Source: Petasospora fabianii (lineage: Eukaryota > Ascomycota > Saccharomycetes > Phaffomycetales > Wickerhamomycetaceae). Taken from it: a stretch of DNA of 64,000 bases. The position numbers and the translations under genes were made by a program. The notes under the pieces are model-generated. The model did no database searches. It was not told where the DNA came from and was given only the letters and a program-made list of their open reading frames with translations. This document shows, piece by piece, positions 38,396 through 49,108 of this stretch. The stretch spans positions 496,001 to 560,000 of the forward strand of contig CP048717.1 in the NCBI GenBank assembly GCA_022641835.1, written 5' to 3'. How positions within the stretch are numbered: position 1 is the first letter of the stretch; the number at the start of each line of letters is the position of its first letter.

Positions 38396-41300
38396 ATGGT
38401 TTCAAGTACGGGCTTTGAGTCTGTCTCCATTTCGAGGTCCAAGGACTTCAGTTGGGTCTTCTTTTCCGACTGGTTGCTCACTTTCTTCCTCACCATTGGC
38501 TTCATCTTCTACCTTAACAGGGTTTTTGGCTTCGTAATCACACAACTCCTACACACATTCTTCTGGAGAACGCGGCGTATCAAGCTGGATATACAAAGTA
38601 TTAAGATCTCACCGGTGGGAGGAAGACTCTTCTTCAAAAACTTTACGTACGTCGACAAAGATCAGACGGTATCCATTGTGCAAGGAACGCTGACATGGAG
38701 ATACTGGCTCTTCACAGTACGAAAAACGGAAAAAGAGCTTATGGAAAAAGACCCAGAAGCCGATCTACAGGCTAACTCGAGGCTACCGTGCCGTTGGCTT
38801 TTGGAGCTCAGTGGGCTGGAAATATTCATGTACAATCGTACGGTATCCTACGATAATCTTATGTCACAACTCAACAAAGACCCTCCAGAGCAAAACTCTG
38901 AGAAGCTATCGGATATCTTCAAATTCAACTCTGACAGTACTTCAAGAAACACATCCACTGATGAAAGAGAGAAGACTGACCCGGTATTACCATTGCTCCA
39001 AGGTCTCCCACTCCATGTCAAGGTGTCGAAAGGTGCACTTGTTGCAGGCAACAAGACGACCCATTCAGTGCTTGTGGCTTCATGGAACTCGTCAGAAGGG
39101 TACGTTGATGCTCAAAAGTCCTCAAACAATCTTGACATGGGTAGGCAGACCTTCAACATTAATTTTGAGAAACTCATTCTTTCAGTGAAACCCAACATCA
39201 TGTTCCAAGAAGCGGAAAAGAAAGAGCAACAGAAGAAGATCCCACAACAAAGTGCCACTAAGACGAGGTTTGCGAAACGTCGCTGGCTGCCAATTATACC
39301 TCTACTCAAGCTTTGGAAACTCACCCACCGTTCATCCAAGCTCAACGTGGCACAGGCCCAATGGAAAGGTTTGTCACAGTATCTTGACAATGATACAGGC
39401 TCCATATCTGAGATTCAAGAGACGGAGCATGAGTATGGTAAGTACTCGACTTTGTTAGACTCCGAGTCACTATCAATGAACTATTACTACGACTGTCCCG
39501 GCCTGGTTCCAAATTCTGCCCCTCCAACAAACCCACTGGATGGTGTTGATGTTGGTAATGGAGGTTCTGCTCCAAAGTTCGGTATAGATATCAGTGTATC
39601 TGCCGCTACGATCCACTATGGTCCATGGGCTGAACGTCAGAGGAACTCGCTGCATCAGTTGTTTTTTCCTGCTATTTGTCGAGATGCTGAGGTTCAGAGG
39701 AAACTCGAACCTGGTGCGTTAAGAGTCTACACCAAGATGGACTTCAACTTGAACGTTGTTGATGATTTGATTGTTCGTATTCCAATGAGAGAAGTGAGCA
39801 AGAACGAGGAGTTCTTGGAAAAGCACAAAGACGCTCCGGAAACACTTCGTCCATTTGGCTGGCTGGAGTTGAAGGCTGCTAAGGACTCTACAGCTTCTGT
39901 TATGCTTGCACAGGTGGCTTCCAACTCGGGCTATTCTAATGGTCTTGACGTTTCTTTGAAAAACTTGGAACTCAGAACCAGTGTTAACCATGACATTCTG
40001 TTCCGATGTGAAGAGCACACTATATCAGCAGACCTCGGTTATCCTCTCAAATGGGATGGCCCAGTTGCCTGGGGTATCTTGAATGAGTCTCACGGCATTC
40101 AAGTCTTCCTCCTGCGTGAACATGTGACTCTGATATCGGACCTCCTCACGGATTTTGGAGGTGGCCCTGCGACTTCTTACGATCGCTTTAGACCATTCAC
40201 ATACGACATCTTTTGGAAGTGTTCAGCAGGCTACAAGCTTTATTTCAACATTAACGATGCCAACATCGTCAACAACCCATTGGATTTTAATGATAACATC
40301 TATCTTTCCCTTGAAGGGCAAGAGATCATCATAAAATTGCATGTGCCAATGGATGACATTGTCAGAACGTCCACCACGGTGGACTACACTATCTCCACGC
40401 CAGGTTACTCCCTGGTGATTGATACCCCACCATGGCACACACTTAACAACTTCCTTAGGGATAAAGAGATAGGTCGCTCAAAGCAATTCACCGTCGATGG
40501 CTCATACACATACTATAGCGAAATTGGCCTTGACTTGGTTGATACAGTCATCATTGCTTGTCGTGGCAAGTACGTTGCTCTCGAGTGTTATGGATTTGTT
40601 GTTAAGTACATCATGAGCATCAAGGAGAACTACTTCGGAGACTTTACCAGCTTCAAGACGCTTGAAGAGTACACTCGTCAGCTCGCATCACATAACGTAA
40701 AATCCGATACTGATCAAATAACAATTTCAGAGCCTGAATCGAAAAAACTGAAGAGAACAGAGAACGAGACAGATGTGCACTTCACATTCTGTGTCGAGGA
40801 CAGTTGTGTAATCCTGCCTTCCAACGTTTATGATTGTGAGTCCAACACATCTCTCCACTTTGGATCTCTTGACATTGACATCCGTTTTACCAACTATTAC
40901 ATGGACATGCAAGTGAACGTTGATCCGGCGAAGGGGTACTTTATCACTGAGGCTGCCAATGAGCAAGTTCTCGACATCAACTCATTCACTCCACCTGACC
41001 GTCATGATGTCGTTCTCGATGGTCTTAAGGTTCATGGCCATAGAATGTTTGGCCTTCCCCCAGATGAGCCAACCTCGTTCTGCAAATGGGACATCACCCC
41101 GGGTGATATTATCTTTGACGGATCTTCAGCTGCTCTTGCGGGCTTTATCAAATCCTTTGTCAAGCTGGGATTTGGGTACAAGAACCTTGAGAATCACTTG
41201 TTGCTTGATGAGCCACAATTGTTTGACACCACCAATGTTTCTGTCACTCTTCCAAGACTGTCATTTACAGTTAGAGACGAAGGTATACCACACATCATCA

Positions 41301-44300
41301 AAATCGACATTGTTGGTCTGTTCGTTGGTTTCATTGATTTCACCAACTCGCGTTATATCAAGAAGATCACTTTCAATGTTGATGAAATCCGTGCACAGGC
41401 TCAATCTGTCGAAGATGGATCGCTGTTGTTTGAGCTTTCTACCTCCGTGAAGACTACCAATTTCTGCCAATCCAAGGACTACCCAACTGTCCGAGCCATG
41501 CAAAACGAGCACATCCTCAACCATGACGGTCCATTCCACCGTTTAGCATTCTTTGTGGACGATGAACTCAAAGATGAGTATAACGAACATTATGGTTCCA
41601 TCGCTCCAAGTATGTCTTTGCCTGACCTTCCTCCACCACTGAAGGACCAGACCATTGATGACATTTTTGATGACATGAATCTGGAAGACTGGGATGATAA
41701 GGACTCAACTAATGACACATCACCTAAGTCTGACTTCTTCCAAGACTTTGATTCACACTCCTCCGAGCGGAGTTCATCTAAGAGGCTCCTCAAGGAAACC
41801 ATTGCTGGTATCCATATCAAGCCAGTTCTCGATTACGATGACTCTGATTTTTGTCCCATTAATGAGGCCGATTCAGATTACGAAACTGACAACTTCGTCA
41901 TCAACTTTGGTGAGGCCCATGCCACTGTCTGCTCTGATTCGCTTCTCGTTCTCCTAGGGTATGCAGATCGCTTCCAGAAGGGAACCTTGAAGTCGACATT
42001 GGATGACCTTCAGATTGCTGTCCTGAAAAAGCTTTATCTCATGTTCAACATGGTGCCGTCTTGCAAGAACTTGAGATTTGTCAGTCCGTCGGTATCGATT
42101 GTCTTCTCTGAGACTAGCTGGAGCGCATCTGAGCCACTGGATTTGCAGAAAGCAGATCACATTCGCTGTACAGTTGAGAGTCCATCTATGGCTGCAACGT
42201 TCAAGACTGACGGCAAACTGGTTGATGAGAACACTCTTGCCCTCCACGTTCTCTCCTTGAAGCTATTTGTGAAGCAGGCCACATCTGGAAGTACACCACT
42301 TAGTTTGATTCTTGACGATATGGAGGTTTGGTCTGACAATCGGGAGGACTCTGTGAGTTCTATCTCGGTTCAGTCAATCGCGGTTATCTTACTGTCCGAG
42401 TATGCGGATTGGCTCTCTAGCTATACCGAAAGGCTTGTTCACATCTTCACAGAATTCAATATCGCTTTGAAGGCAGTAACTACTAGGCTGCAACGCTCCA
42501 GAGTCGAGCTGCTCTATCAGGTTGCTCGTGCGAGTACTTCCTTCACCATTGAACACGATCCCCATGTGATTACCCGTCCAGCATACATCATGAGACTCTC
42601 TCGTCAACACATCAGAGCTAACGATAGTTGGAAGGTGATTGCTCGTCTTCGCCACATTCTCCAGAACTCGCCAGCTGACTGGATAGCTAACGAGAACAGA
42701 GAGTTTTCTAAAGGTAGATTCACAGCTCCAGAAAACGCCATGCAGACAGTGCTTGACGTGTTCACCCAATGGAGAAGCTGGGAGTTTACTGATATTGTTG
42801 AAAGTTTTGTCTTTCGCTATGTGTTCTCTTCGCAGAAGTCGTCTGGCTCACGACCATTCTCGCTCTTTGAGCTCGGTGTATCTGACACCTCTGTGAGTGT
42901 GATTTCTCCTGAGGGCAAGAACTATGTGCATGCAAACTTTATTGAGCTATCCAGTAACCAACGCAAAGGACGTACGGATGAACTACATCTCGGTAATAAT
43001 GTCTGCTTGAAGGTGTCCTCTGTGAAAGGTCTCGTCAGTCCAGTATTGGTAGCCCTCAAGCCTTTTGCTAATATCAAACTTGGACCGTCTGATTCAGCTG
43101 GCATTGCCCCTGCTCCACCCTCCGCTTCTCCTGCCACTCCACAGCTGCCTATCCAGTTCAGTGCCCTCGTTGAGGAAGTAAACTTGAAGTTATCCCTGGG
43201 TAAATCATCAGCTTGTATTTCCAGCTCTGATGTGATGTGTACTGCCTTGGCTGTCTTAAGCTCTCCAACCCCAGATGTGTCCTTCACATACAGTGCAAAG
43301 TACCTTGAGCTTGACGTGTCTTCCTCAGAACATTCGGTGCTGACATACGCAGTAGATAAACTCTGCGCTTCCTTTTTGTCCGCTGGTGATATTAAGACTG
43401 GGCTTAAAACAATGAAGGTATCATCTGCAAAGCTTTATCTTGGCATGGATCATCAAACAGAGGTGTATGCCAGATTTCTGGCCGACATCTCGGAGGATAT
43501 CTCCAAGCTGCTACCTCTTTTGGATACAAATAAGGTAAATGACTCAAAAGATGGGAAGGAGGAACAGCATGGAACTGGGTCGTGTGAAAAACTTCCAAAA
43601 CTGGACTTTACAATGAATAGCAGTGTTGTTGTCTGGAAGATTCGTGTCTGTGATCCAGTTATTCTTTCTGGTAAGATTGAGAATACCGTTATTGAGCTCG
43701 TTACCTCAACGACCATGGCATTTTGCAAGGTATCTACATCTCACATGTTTCAGGATGTCTCTCTTGGTGTGGCTGAGCCACTTCTTCACTTGGTTCATGA
43801 CGGCCTTGGTATATTTACCAGATTTGATACAGAGTCCCGTATCTTTGATCTTGATCTACAGTATGGAAAGTCTCGCTGTATCACCTCAGATGTCCTATCC
43901 TCGCTGAAGGTCACACACGCTGCTATTGAGACTGTTGAGAAGTCTGTTCGCACATTGCAAGATGAGTTCACTAAGTTGAAAGACATCATGAAGTCGTCTT
44001 CTGGTTACTCAACTGCAACTACAACTACCTTATCTCATTCGAGCGCACCGATGAAGTTTGTCTTGAATAAGCTCACGTTCTCTGGTGTCCTCTTTGCTGT
44101 CTCGGCACAGATGGGTAGCGATATCTTTACGATCCAATTGGAGAAGTTTTCACTCAGTGGATTCGATCTTGTTGGGAGTACTAGAAAACCATACGGTAGT
44201 GCTACTATCCAGAACACCAAGATCCTTGTCCATGGCAAGGATATCCCAGATCGGGCCTCCGTTGTGTTTGACTTCAACGTTGCTGTGAAGGTTGACACTA

Positions 44301-47182
44301 ATGAAGCATCAAACGATCAGTCCCTTCAAATTGAGTCCAAGTTCCTTAGAGTAATTCTTCACCCAGTTACGTTGGTCAAATTCCTACAGCTCGCAGCTGA
44401 TCTACGCTATGTTGTTGAATACTTCTCTGACATCAGCATTGAGCTGCCTTCAAATTCGTCAACTGAAACTTCCTCAGACAAGGTTCCATTGAAATTTGCT
44501 TCTATTCACATGCTATCATATGACTTCTGCGTCGGATTCATCTTCGACTCGTCGCCAGAGAGAATGCCTGGCGTCACCGTTGGCTGTGAAAAGATGTTCT
44601 TCATCGCCGAAGAAAACATTGGTAAGTTCTCTATTGTCTCTGCCTTCTTCTCTATTGCGAATGGTACAAGCTACAAGAACTTTTACAGCTTGGGAAACGA
44701 GGCGCAAAGTCCAAACAGAGCATTTTTGCCAAACGTCCAGATTACATACTATATTAAGAAGACTGGCAAGAACAAAGATGTTGATATTCGGGTTACTGGT
44801 GAAGAGCTTGATGTTAAGTTCTTGTCGACCTCTGTGCTTGTTTTGGAGCAGTTGTTGAAGTCGATCACAACGATTGAGACTTTGAGAAAGAAGATGAGAA
44901 CTCATCCAACGAAGCCAATTATCTCGGTTCCAACCGAATCATACAAGCTTCCAACAGATGTCACGTCCATTCGTTGTAATATGAACTTCGCAGGTGGTGT
45001 TGTCAAGCTATATCGCTGGGAGGAGCTTAATACTCCAGATGACGTATTTGCACCATCCTTCCAGTTGAAAGCGCCAGCTGTTCAGATTGCCACTGAGTAC
45101 TCAAAGATCTCGGCTGTCAAGGACCACACTATTAATGTTGAAGTTTTCACTTTCACTTCGATTAACACACTATACTCCAGCTGTGTTCCTGTGTTGTATG
45201 AGTACTGGCACGGCGTCAAGGAGCTGGGAAGTTTCTTTGGATCTATCGGGGAGGACTCTAAGAAAGCTCAGCACAGCACTGAGGCAGATGCACCAAGTCC
45301 GGACCCATTGAGTTTGCTGTCAAAGTTCCACATCAACTTTGCCCTCCACATTGACAAACAGGAGCTGAGTTTAAGTTGTGAGCCATCTGCAAAGGTTCAG
45401 GCTGTTGTTGGAATTGACGGTATCGATATTCGTTTTTTCTCAAATGACATCCAAGGAAGTCAAACGCTGTCTGGTGTCGCCGATATAAAGCGTCTTGGTG
45501 CCTCGTTGCAACACTCCTATTCCAGAGAAGTTAGTGGGTCAGTCGGCTTGGACAACTTGCTTGTGAATGTGTTGCTTTCTGAGATTGAAGATGGATCTGC
45601 TAAGCTGTTTGTCGGTGCTAAGATGAGTAAGGTGAAATCATACATCAACTTGAAACAGATGCAGGATCTTGACTTATTCAGGGATCTCTGGTTCCCTAAG
45701 CCACAAGTGATTTATGGCTCTACCGAAAGCAGCAGACATCACAACATCGACAATAATGGCAAAGACAATTCTGATAGCAATGATAACCTGGTCTTCAAAT
45801 ACCAGAAGGCTTCCGCCACATCACCACTTGCATGGACTGTTGACTTCTTGGTTGAAGATGTTGATCTACAGGTTGATCTTGGTAAGTCTCTTGGTGTTTT
45901 GTCACTCCAGCTCGACAACGTATGGGCTGCCTCCAGAAAAAAATCTGGACGTGAGCAGGATTTATTGATTGGATTCAACACCGTTACCTTGAAATCTGTG
46001 GGTAGATTTAGTGGTCATCTTATCATTAAGGATATCCGCGTTCATTCTGTCATTCGCTGGTCTCTTGTTGGTGACGCATATGATGTACCTCTTGTTCTGC
46101 TGTCTTCCGGATTCAACTCAGTTGAAACGAGATGTGCTTTTGACTTCAATGTGTTCCTCCTTGGAAAGGTTGACAAGTTCTATGTAACTGTTTTCAACCA
46201 GGTTGACCCACACAAGAAGCTTCAGGACAAACTCGTTGCATCTGTCAAATGTGAGTCCCTTGCACTGTATGCCACAACTTTTGCTGCAGCAAATATCATG
46301 GATGTCTACAACATTGTCTCCAGAATTCGCCAGGACACGAAGAAATCATACAAGGAAGACTTGAAGAAGTCTATTATTGGTGAAGGTCCAGAGAAGGCAC
46401 TTGGTATCATTGACATGATTGCCACATTGAGAACGGAGCTTGATGTGAACTTTGGAAGATTCTTGTTCCATGCTTATCCGGGATATTTGCTTGATACACA
46501 GGTTCTTGTTGTTGATATCGGTGGCTTAAAGGTCTCATTTGCTCAAAACTTTGTTAACAACCGACTCACTTCCAACTTAAATTTGAGATTGATGAATATC
46601 AATGTTGCGCTCTCCAACTACCGGACTCAGCTTCCGGAGGAATCATTGACTGTTATCACCGTTGATGAGTTTGTGGCCCACTCGGCCAATGCAAAGGGTG
46701 GAGGTATCTTCTTTTTCCCATCTTGGGAGTGCTCAATGGAGACTATTGCCGTCCCAAACTCAAGAGAGGTGAAGTACAATTACAGAAGCGTCTTCGATGG
46801 TAAGGTTGAAATCCGTTGGAATTTGGGATCCATTAGCTTTATCAGGGAGATGTGGACGATCCATGCCCGCGCTTTGGCTTCTCGTCTACAGAAGAACCCT
46901 GCTAGTGATGATGTTCCGTTGATTGGTAATGAGAATATTCAGCAGAAGATCTTGGAGACAGAGATGAGTGACAGATATATTTATTTACCGCTTACGGCAC
47001 CAGTGATTGATGCACCACAACTGAGAGACTTGGGTGATGCTACTCCACCTTTGGAATGGTTTGGTCTACATAGACAAAACTTCCCAAGGTTGACTCATCA
47101 GTATGTGATTGTTGGTTTGCAAAAGATGGTGAGGGAAGTTGAGGAGCAGTATGGACATGTGCTTGGAAGAGCGTCCAACTGA
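38396..47182 (+). CDS. CSF1: Bridge-like lipid transfer protein Csf1
   Basis: A 2928-residue giant protein, collinear with S. cerevisiae Csf1 (2958). It belongs to the repeating beta-groove (BLTP1/Tweek, VPS13-like) bridge proteins that move phospholipids between membranes and is linked in yeast to GPI-anchor synthesis and growth in the cold. The N-terminal anchor helix lies at about 20-47 after the conserved KDFSWVFFSDW. Further matches are LPCRWLLELSGLEIFMYNRTVSYDN, FRPFTYDIFWKCSAGYKLYFNINDANIVNNPLDFN, TPPWHTLN, YITRPAYIMRLS-type sequence and the C-terminal RDLGDATPPLEWFGLHR. An acidic linker (about 1080-1130) interrupts the groove. The frame is unbroken over 8.8 kb, by far the largest gene here. 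Confidence 0.98.
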   Translation: MVSSTGFESVSISRSKDFSWVFFSDWLLTFFLTIGFIFYLNRVFGFVITQLLHTFFWRTRRIKLDIQSIKISPVGGRLFFKNFTYVDKDQTVSIVQGTLTWRYWLFTVRKTEKELMEKDPEADLQANSRLPCRWLLELSGLEIFMYNRTVSYDNLMSQLNKDPPEQNSEKLSDIFKFNSDSTSRNTSTDEREKTDPVLPLLQGLPLHVKVSKGALVAGNKTTHSVLVASWNSSEGYVDAQKSSNNLDMGRQTFNINFEKLILSVKPNIMFQEAEKKEQQKKIPQQSATKTRFAKRRWLPIIPLLKLWKLTHRSSKLNVAQAQWKGLSQYLDNDTGSISEIQETEHEYGKYSTLLDSESLSMNYYYDCPGLVPNSAPPTNPLDGVDVGNGGSAPKFGIDISVSAATIHYGPWAERQRNSLHQLFFPAICRDAEVQRKLEPGALRVYTKMDFNLNVVDDLIVRIPMREVSKNEEFLEKHKDAPETLRPFGWLELKAAKDSTASVMLAQVASNSGYSNGLDVSLKNLELRTSVNHDILFRCEEHTISADLGYPLKWDGPVAWGILNESHGIQVFLLREHVTLISDLLTDFGGGPATSYDRFRPFTYDIFWKCSAGYKLYFNINDANIVNNPLDFNDNIYLSLEGQEIIIKLHVPMDDIVRTSTTVDYTISTPGYSLVIDTPPWHTLNNFLRDKEIGRSKQFTVDGSYTYYSEIGLDLVDTVIIACRGKYVALECYGFVVKYIMSIKENYFGDFTSFKTLEEYTRQLASHNVKSDTDQITISEPESKKLKRTENETDVHFTFCVEDSCVILPSNVYDCESNTSLHFGSLDIDIRFTNYYMDMQVNVDPAKGYFITEAANEQVLDINSFTPPDRHDVVLDGLKVHGHRMFGLPPDEPTSFCKWDITPGDIIFDGSSAALAGFIKSFVKLGFGYKNLENHLLLDEPQLFDTTNVSVTLPRLSFTVRDEGIPHIIKIDIVGLFVGFIDFTNSRYIKKITFNVDEIRAQAQSVEDGSLLFELSTSVKTTNFCQSKDYPTVRAMQNEHILNHDGPFHRLAFFVDDELKDEYNEHYGSIAPSMSLPDLPPPLKDQTIDDIFDDMNLEDWDDKDSTNDTSPKSDFFQDFDSHSSERSSSKRLLKETIAGIHIKPVLDYDDSDFCPINEADSDYETDNFVINFGEAHATVCSDSLLVLLGYADRFQKGTLKSTLDDLQIAVLKKLYLMFNMVPSCKNLRFVSPSVSIVFSETSWSASEPLDLQKADHIRCTVESPSMAATFKTDGKLVDENTLALHVLSLKLFVKQATSGSTPLSLILDDMEVWSDNREDSVSSISVQSIAVILLSEYADWLSSYTERLVHIFTEFNIALKAVTTRLQRSRVELLYQVARASTSFTIEHDPHVITRPAYIMRLSRQHIRANDSWKVIARLRHILQNSPADWIANENREFSKGRFTAPENAMQTVLDVFTQWRSWEFTDIVESFVFRYVFSSQKSSGSRPFSLFELGVSDTSVSVISPEGKNYVHANFIELSSNQRKGRTDELHLGNNVCLKVSSVKGLVSPVLVALKPFANIKLGPSDSAGIAPAPPSASPATPQLPIQFSALVEEVNLKLSLGKSSACISSSDVMCTALAVLSSPTPDVSFTYSAKYLELDVSSSEHSVLTYAVDKLCASFLSAGDIKTGLKTMKVSSAKLYLGMDHQTEVYARFLADISEDISKLLPLLDTNKVNDSKDGKEEQHGTGSCEKLPKLDFTMNSSVVVWKIRVCDPVILSGKIENTVIELVTSTTMAFCKVSTSHMFQDVSLGVAEPLLHLVHDGLGIFTRFDTESRIFDLDLQYGKSRCITSDVLSSLKVTHAAIETVEKSVRTLQDEFTKLKDIMKSSSGYSTATTTTLSHSSAPMKFVLNKLTFSGVLFAVSAQMGSDIFTIQLEKFSLSGFDLVGSTRKPYGSATIQNTKILVHGKDIPDRASVVFDFNVAVKVDTNEASNDQSLQIESKFLRVILHPVTLVKFLQLAADLRYVVEYFSDISIELPSNSSTETSSDKVPLKFASIHMLSYDFCVGFIFDSSPERMPGVTVGCEKMFFIAEENIGKFSIVSAFFSIANGTSYKNFYSLGNEAQSPNRAFLPNVQITYYIKKTGKNKDVDIRVTGEELDVKFLSTSVLVLEQLLKSITTIETLRKKMRTHPTKPIISVPTESYKLPTDVTSIRCNMNFAGGVVKLYRWEELNTPDDVFAPSFQLKAPAVQIATEYSKISAVKDHTINVEVFTFTSINTLYSSCVPVLYEYWHGVKELGSFFGSIGEDSKKAQHSTEADAPSPDPLSLLSKFHINFALHIDKQELSLSCEPSAKVQAVVGIDGIDIRFFSNDIQGSQTLSGVADIKRLGASLQHSYSREVSGSVGLDNLLVNVLLSEIEDGSAKLFVGAKMSKVKSYINLKQMQDLDLFRDLWFPKPQVIYGSTESSRHHNIDNNGKDNSDSNDNLVFKYQKASATSPLAWTVDFLVEDVDLQVDLGKSLGVLSLQLDNVWAASRKKSGREQDLLIGFNTVTLKSVGRFSGHLIIKDIRVHSVIRWSLVGDAYDVPLVLLSSGFNSVETRCAFDFNVFLLGKVDKFYVTVFNQVDPHKKLQDKLVASVKCESLALYATTFAAANIMDVYNIVSRIRQDTKKSYKEDLKKSIIGEGPEKALGIIDMIATLRTELDVNFGRFLFHAYPGYLLDTQVLVVDIGGLKVSFAQNFVNNRLTSNLNLRLMNINVALSNYRTQLPEESLTVITVDEFVAHSANAKGGGIFFFPSWECSMETIAVPNSREVKYNYRSVFDGKVEIRWNLGSISFIREMWTIHARALASRLQKNPASDDVPLIGNENIQQKILETEMSDRYIYLPLTAPVIDAPQLRDLGDATPPLEWFGLHRQNFPRLTHQYVIVGLQKMVREVEEQYGHVLGRASN

Positions 47183-47911
47183 ATGTGGTGTGATTACCCG
47201 ATGCCAAGGGATCGATGAAAGATTGGGTTCTGCATATCTAGAGGCTACCATATTTATGCAAATGATAACGATTAATGAGTATTGAAAGATGACTCTTGTA
47301 GATCCGCATACAACTGCCAAATGCTGATGATGCCTATACGATGGGACGACCCAGCAATGGTGTTAGTCAATACGAGCTTATGCATTGAAAGTAGCGGAAA
47401 ATGCTCATTTGCTCATCTCTAGGGCTATGACTCGTCCCAGCTATGTCGAACGTACTCTTCATATTCGTTCACCAAAAACTTGAATCCATAACAAACACCG
47501 GCTTGTAGAGTATCTTCTGCGTCGTTTATATACATATAAGTATAGATATATAGATATACATATGTATATATGTATATATGTATATATATATATAAGGGGC
47601 CAGGAGAATTGTTGTCACATGCTCTTCAGCAACTGATCTGCATGCTTCCACAGGACCTATGGAAATTCAATAAGATCCGATACCTAATTCCGATGGGGTG
47701 CATATTCCGATGCGATTCTGCCGTTCGGTGGTGTGCGGGTGCGGAAGTCCCCACGCACTGAGTTTCCTTATCGGGAGATACGTTGCCGTTAGGTTTTGGA
47801 CCCTTTTTGGAGCCAACGGGTATAGAAGTAACAGGTTTCCCACATGTCTCCTCTGGGCCCACACACAGTAAACTAGTTCCTGCAGGCAGGAAAACTCTCA
47901 TAGACACAATA
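47183..47911. other. Intergenic between CSF1 and PQ-loop gene
   Basis: Contains an AT microsatellite at about 47526-47595. The open frame that continues upstream of the PQ-loop ATG (from 47783) begins with a non-ATG codon and has no membrane-protein character. Confidence 0.5.
47526..47595. repeat. TA/TATG-rich microsatellite
   Basis: Nearly pure alternation of TATATA, ATATGT and ATAGAT units with few interruptions. Likely length-variable between strains. Confidence 0.85.
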
Positions 47912-48781
47912 ATGATCTCCGAGAAGGCTGCTACGGTGCTCGCTACTATCGGCACTGTTTGCTGGTGTGTCCAGCTCATCCCGCAAATCTGGTATAACTG
48001 GCGTCGAAAGAACTGCGAAGGGTTCCCCCCAATTATGATGTTCCTCTGGGCCTTCTGTGGAATCCCCTTCTCCATATATTTCATCTCTACCCGTGCAAAC
48101 ATCGTTGTACAGATCCAACCGCAACTGTTCTACGTCTTCTGTCTCATTGCGTGGGTGCAGACACTGTATTACCCTCCTGTCCAAATGAACAGAAAGAAGA
48201 TCTTCATCATTGTGACGTCGTTCGTACTTTTCAGTGCTGCCATGGAAGGTGGCTTCATCAGCTTCCTGAGAAACTTGCATGATAAGGGCACAACCTGGCC
48301 GACTTTGATCTTTGGTGTCTTAGCATCGGTGTGTCTTGCAGCTGGTCTGGTGCCACCATACATTGAACTTTCAAAGAGACAAGGGAGAGTCGTTGGTATC
48401 CACTTTTTATTCTTAGCAGTGGACCTGAGTGGTGCGCTATTCTCAGCACTGAGTGTGGTGTTCGGTAACATGGATGTGATGGGTATCATCCTGTACTGTG
48501 TCTGTGCAGCCATGGAGATCGGTATCTTTACAAGTCATTTCATTTGGCTGTGCAGGTTCAGATGGTTTGGAAACGGTCCAGAATCAGACGACGAGGAGAA
48601 GAGTATTGTTCCTACTGAAGAGAATGTAACGGTAATGACTATTGAAGGCGAGGAGGACAAGTCCTCTGAGACGAAGAGAGCAACAGCAAATACAGATCAA
48701 GAGATCTCAACAGAGACAGTGAAAGGTGATGCGCAGAGTACGCACAGCAAGACTAATTCCGAGATAACGACTACAGCGTAA
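47912..48781 (+). CDS. PQ-loop repeat (SLC66-like) membrane protein
   Basis: A 289-residue seven-helix protein with two PQ-loop repeats. The first is WCVQLIPQIWYNWRRKNCEGFP; the second, more degenerate, is LAAGLVPPYIELSKRQGRVVGI. Such proteins (Ypq1-3, cystinosin/Ers1, and others) carry amino acids or related solutes across vacuolar or endomembranes; the exact member cannot be named with confidence. About 75 hydrophilic, acidic and Thr-rich residues form the cytosolic tail. The start at ATG 47912 puts the first repeat immediately after a short N-terminus, as usual for the family. Confidence 0.88.
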   Translation: MISEKAATVLATIGTVCWCVQLIPQIWYNWRRKNCEGFPPIMMFLWAFCGIPFSIYFISTRANIVVQIQPQLFYVFCLIAWVQTLYYPPVQMNRKKIFIIVTSFVLFSAAMEGGFISFLRNLHDKGTTWPTLIFGVLASVCLAAGLVPPYIELSKRQGRVVGIHFLFLAVDLSGALFSALSVVFGNMDVMGIILYCVCAAMEIGIFTSHFIWLCRFRWFGNGPESDDEEKSIVPTEENVTVMTIEGEEDKSSETKRATANTDQEISTETVKGDAQSTHSKTNSEITTTA

Positions 48782-49108
48782 TGATTTTCTTAATTTCCCC
48801 TTCGTTATGAATTGCATTTATGATGACAAACTGAACTCAGAACTTCGTAGTAGGATTGATACACGTAGCTTCACTTGAATCTCTATATGCGCACTAAAAT
48901 GTTGATCACTGGTTGGTGAGGATCTGCATTAACGTTAGCAACCAGGCTCTCAGAAGCTGGCGCATGCATGATTTGTGACGCTTCTGCTGGAACGTTATAT
49001 AAATAGGTAATAAATAGCGTACTGATCTTTCTTCATACCAGTACAAATAAATAAAGGGGCCCCTCACCACTGATTGGGTCCCCCACTATAAATAATAAAT
49101 AGATCCAC
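48782..49108. other. Convergent intergenic region
   Basis: AT-rich 3' flanks with several AATAAATA-type sequences suited to polyadenylation. Nothing else seen. Confidence 0.5.
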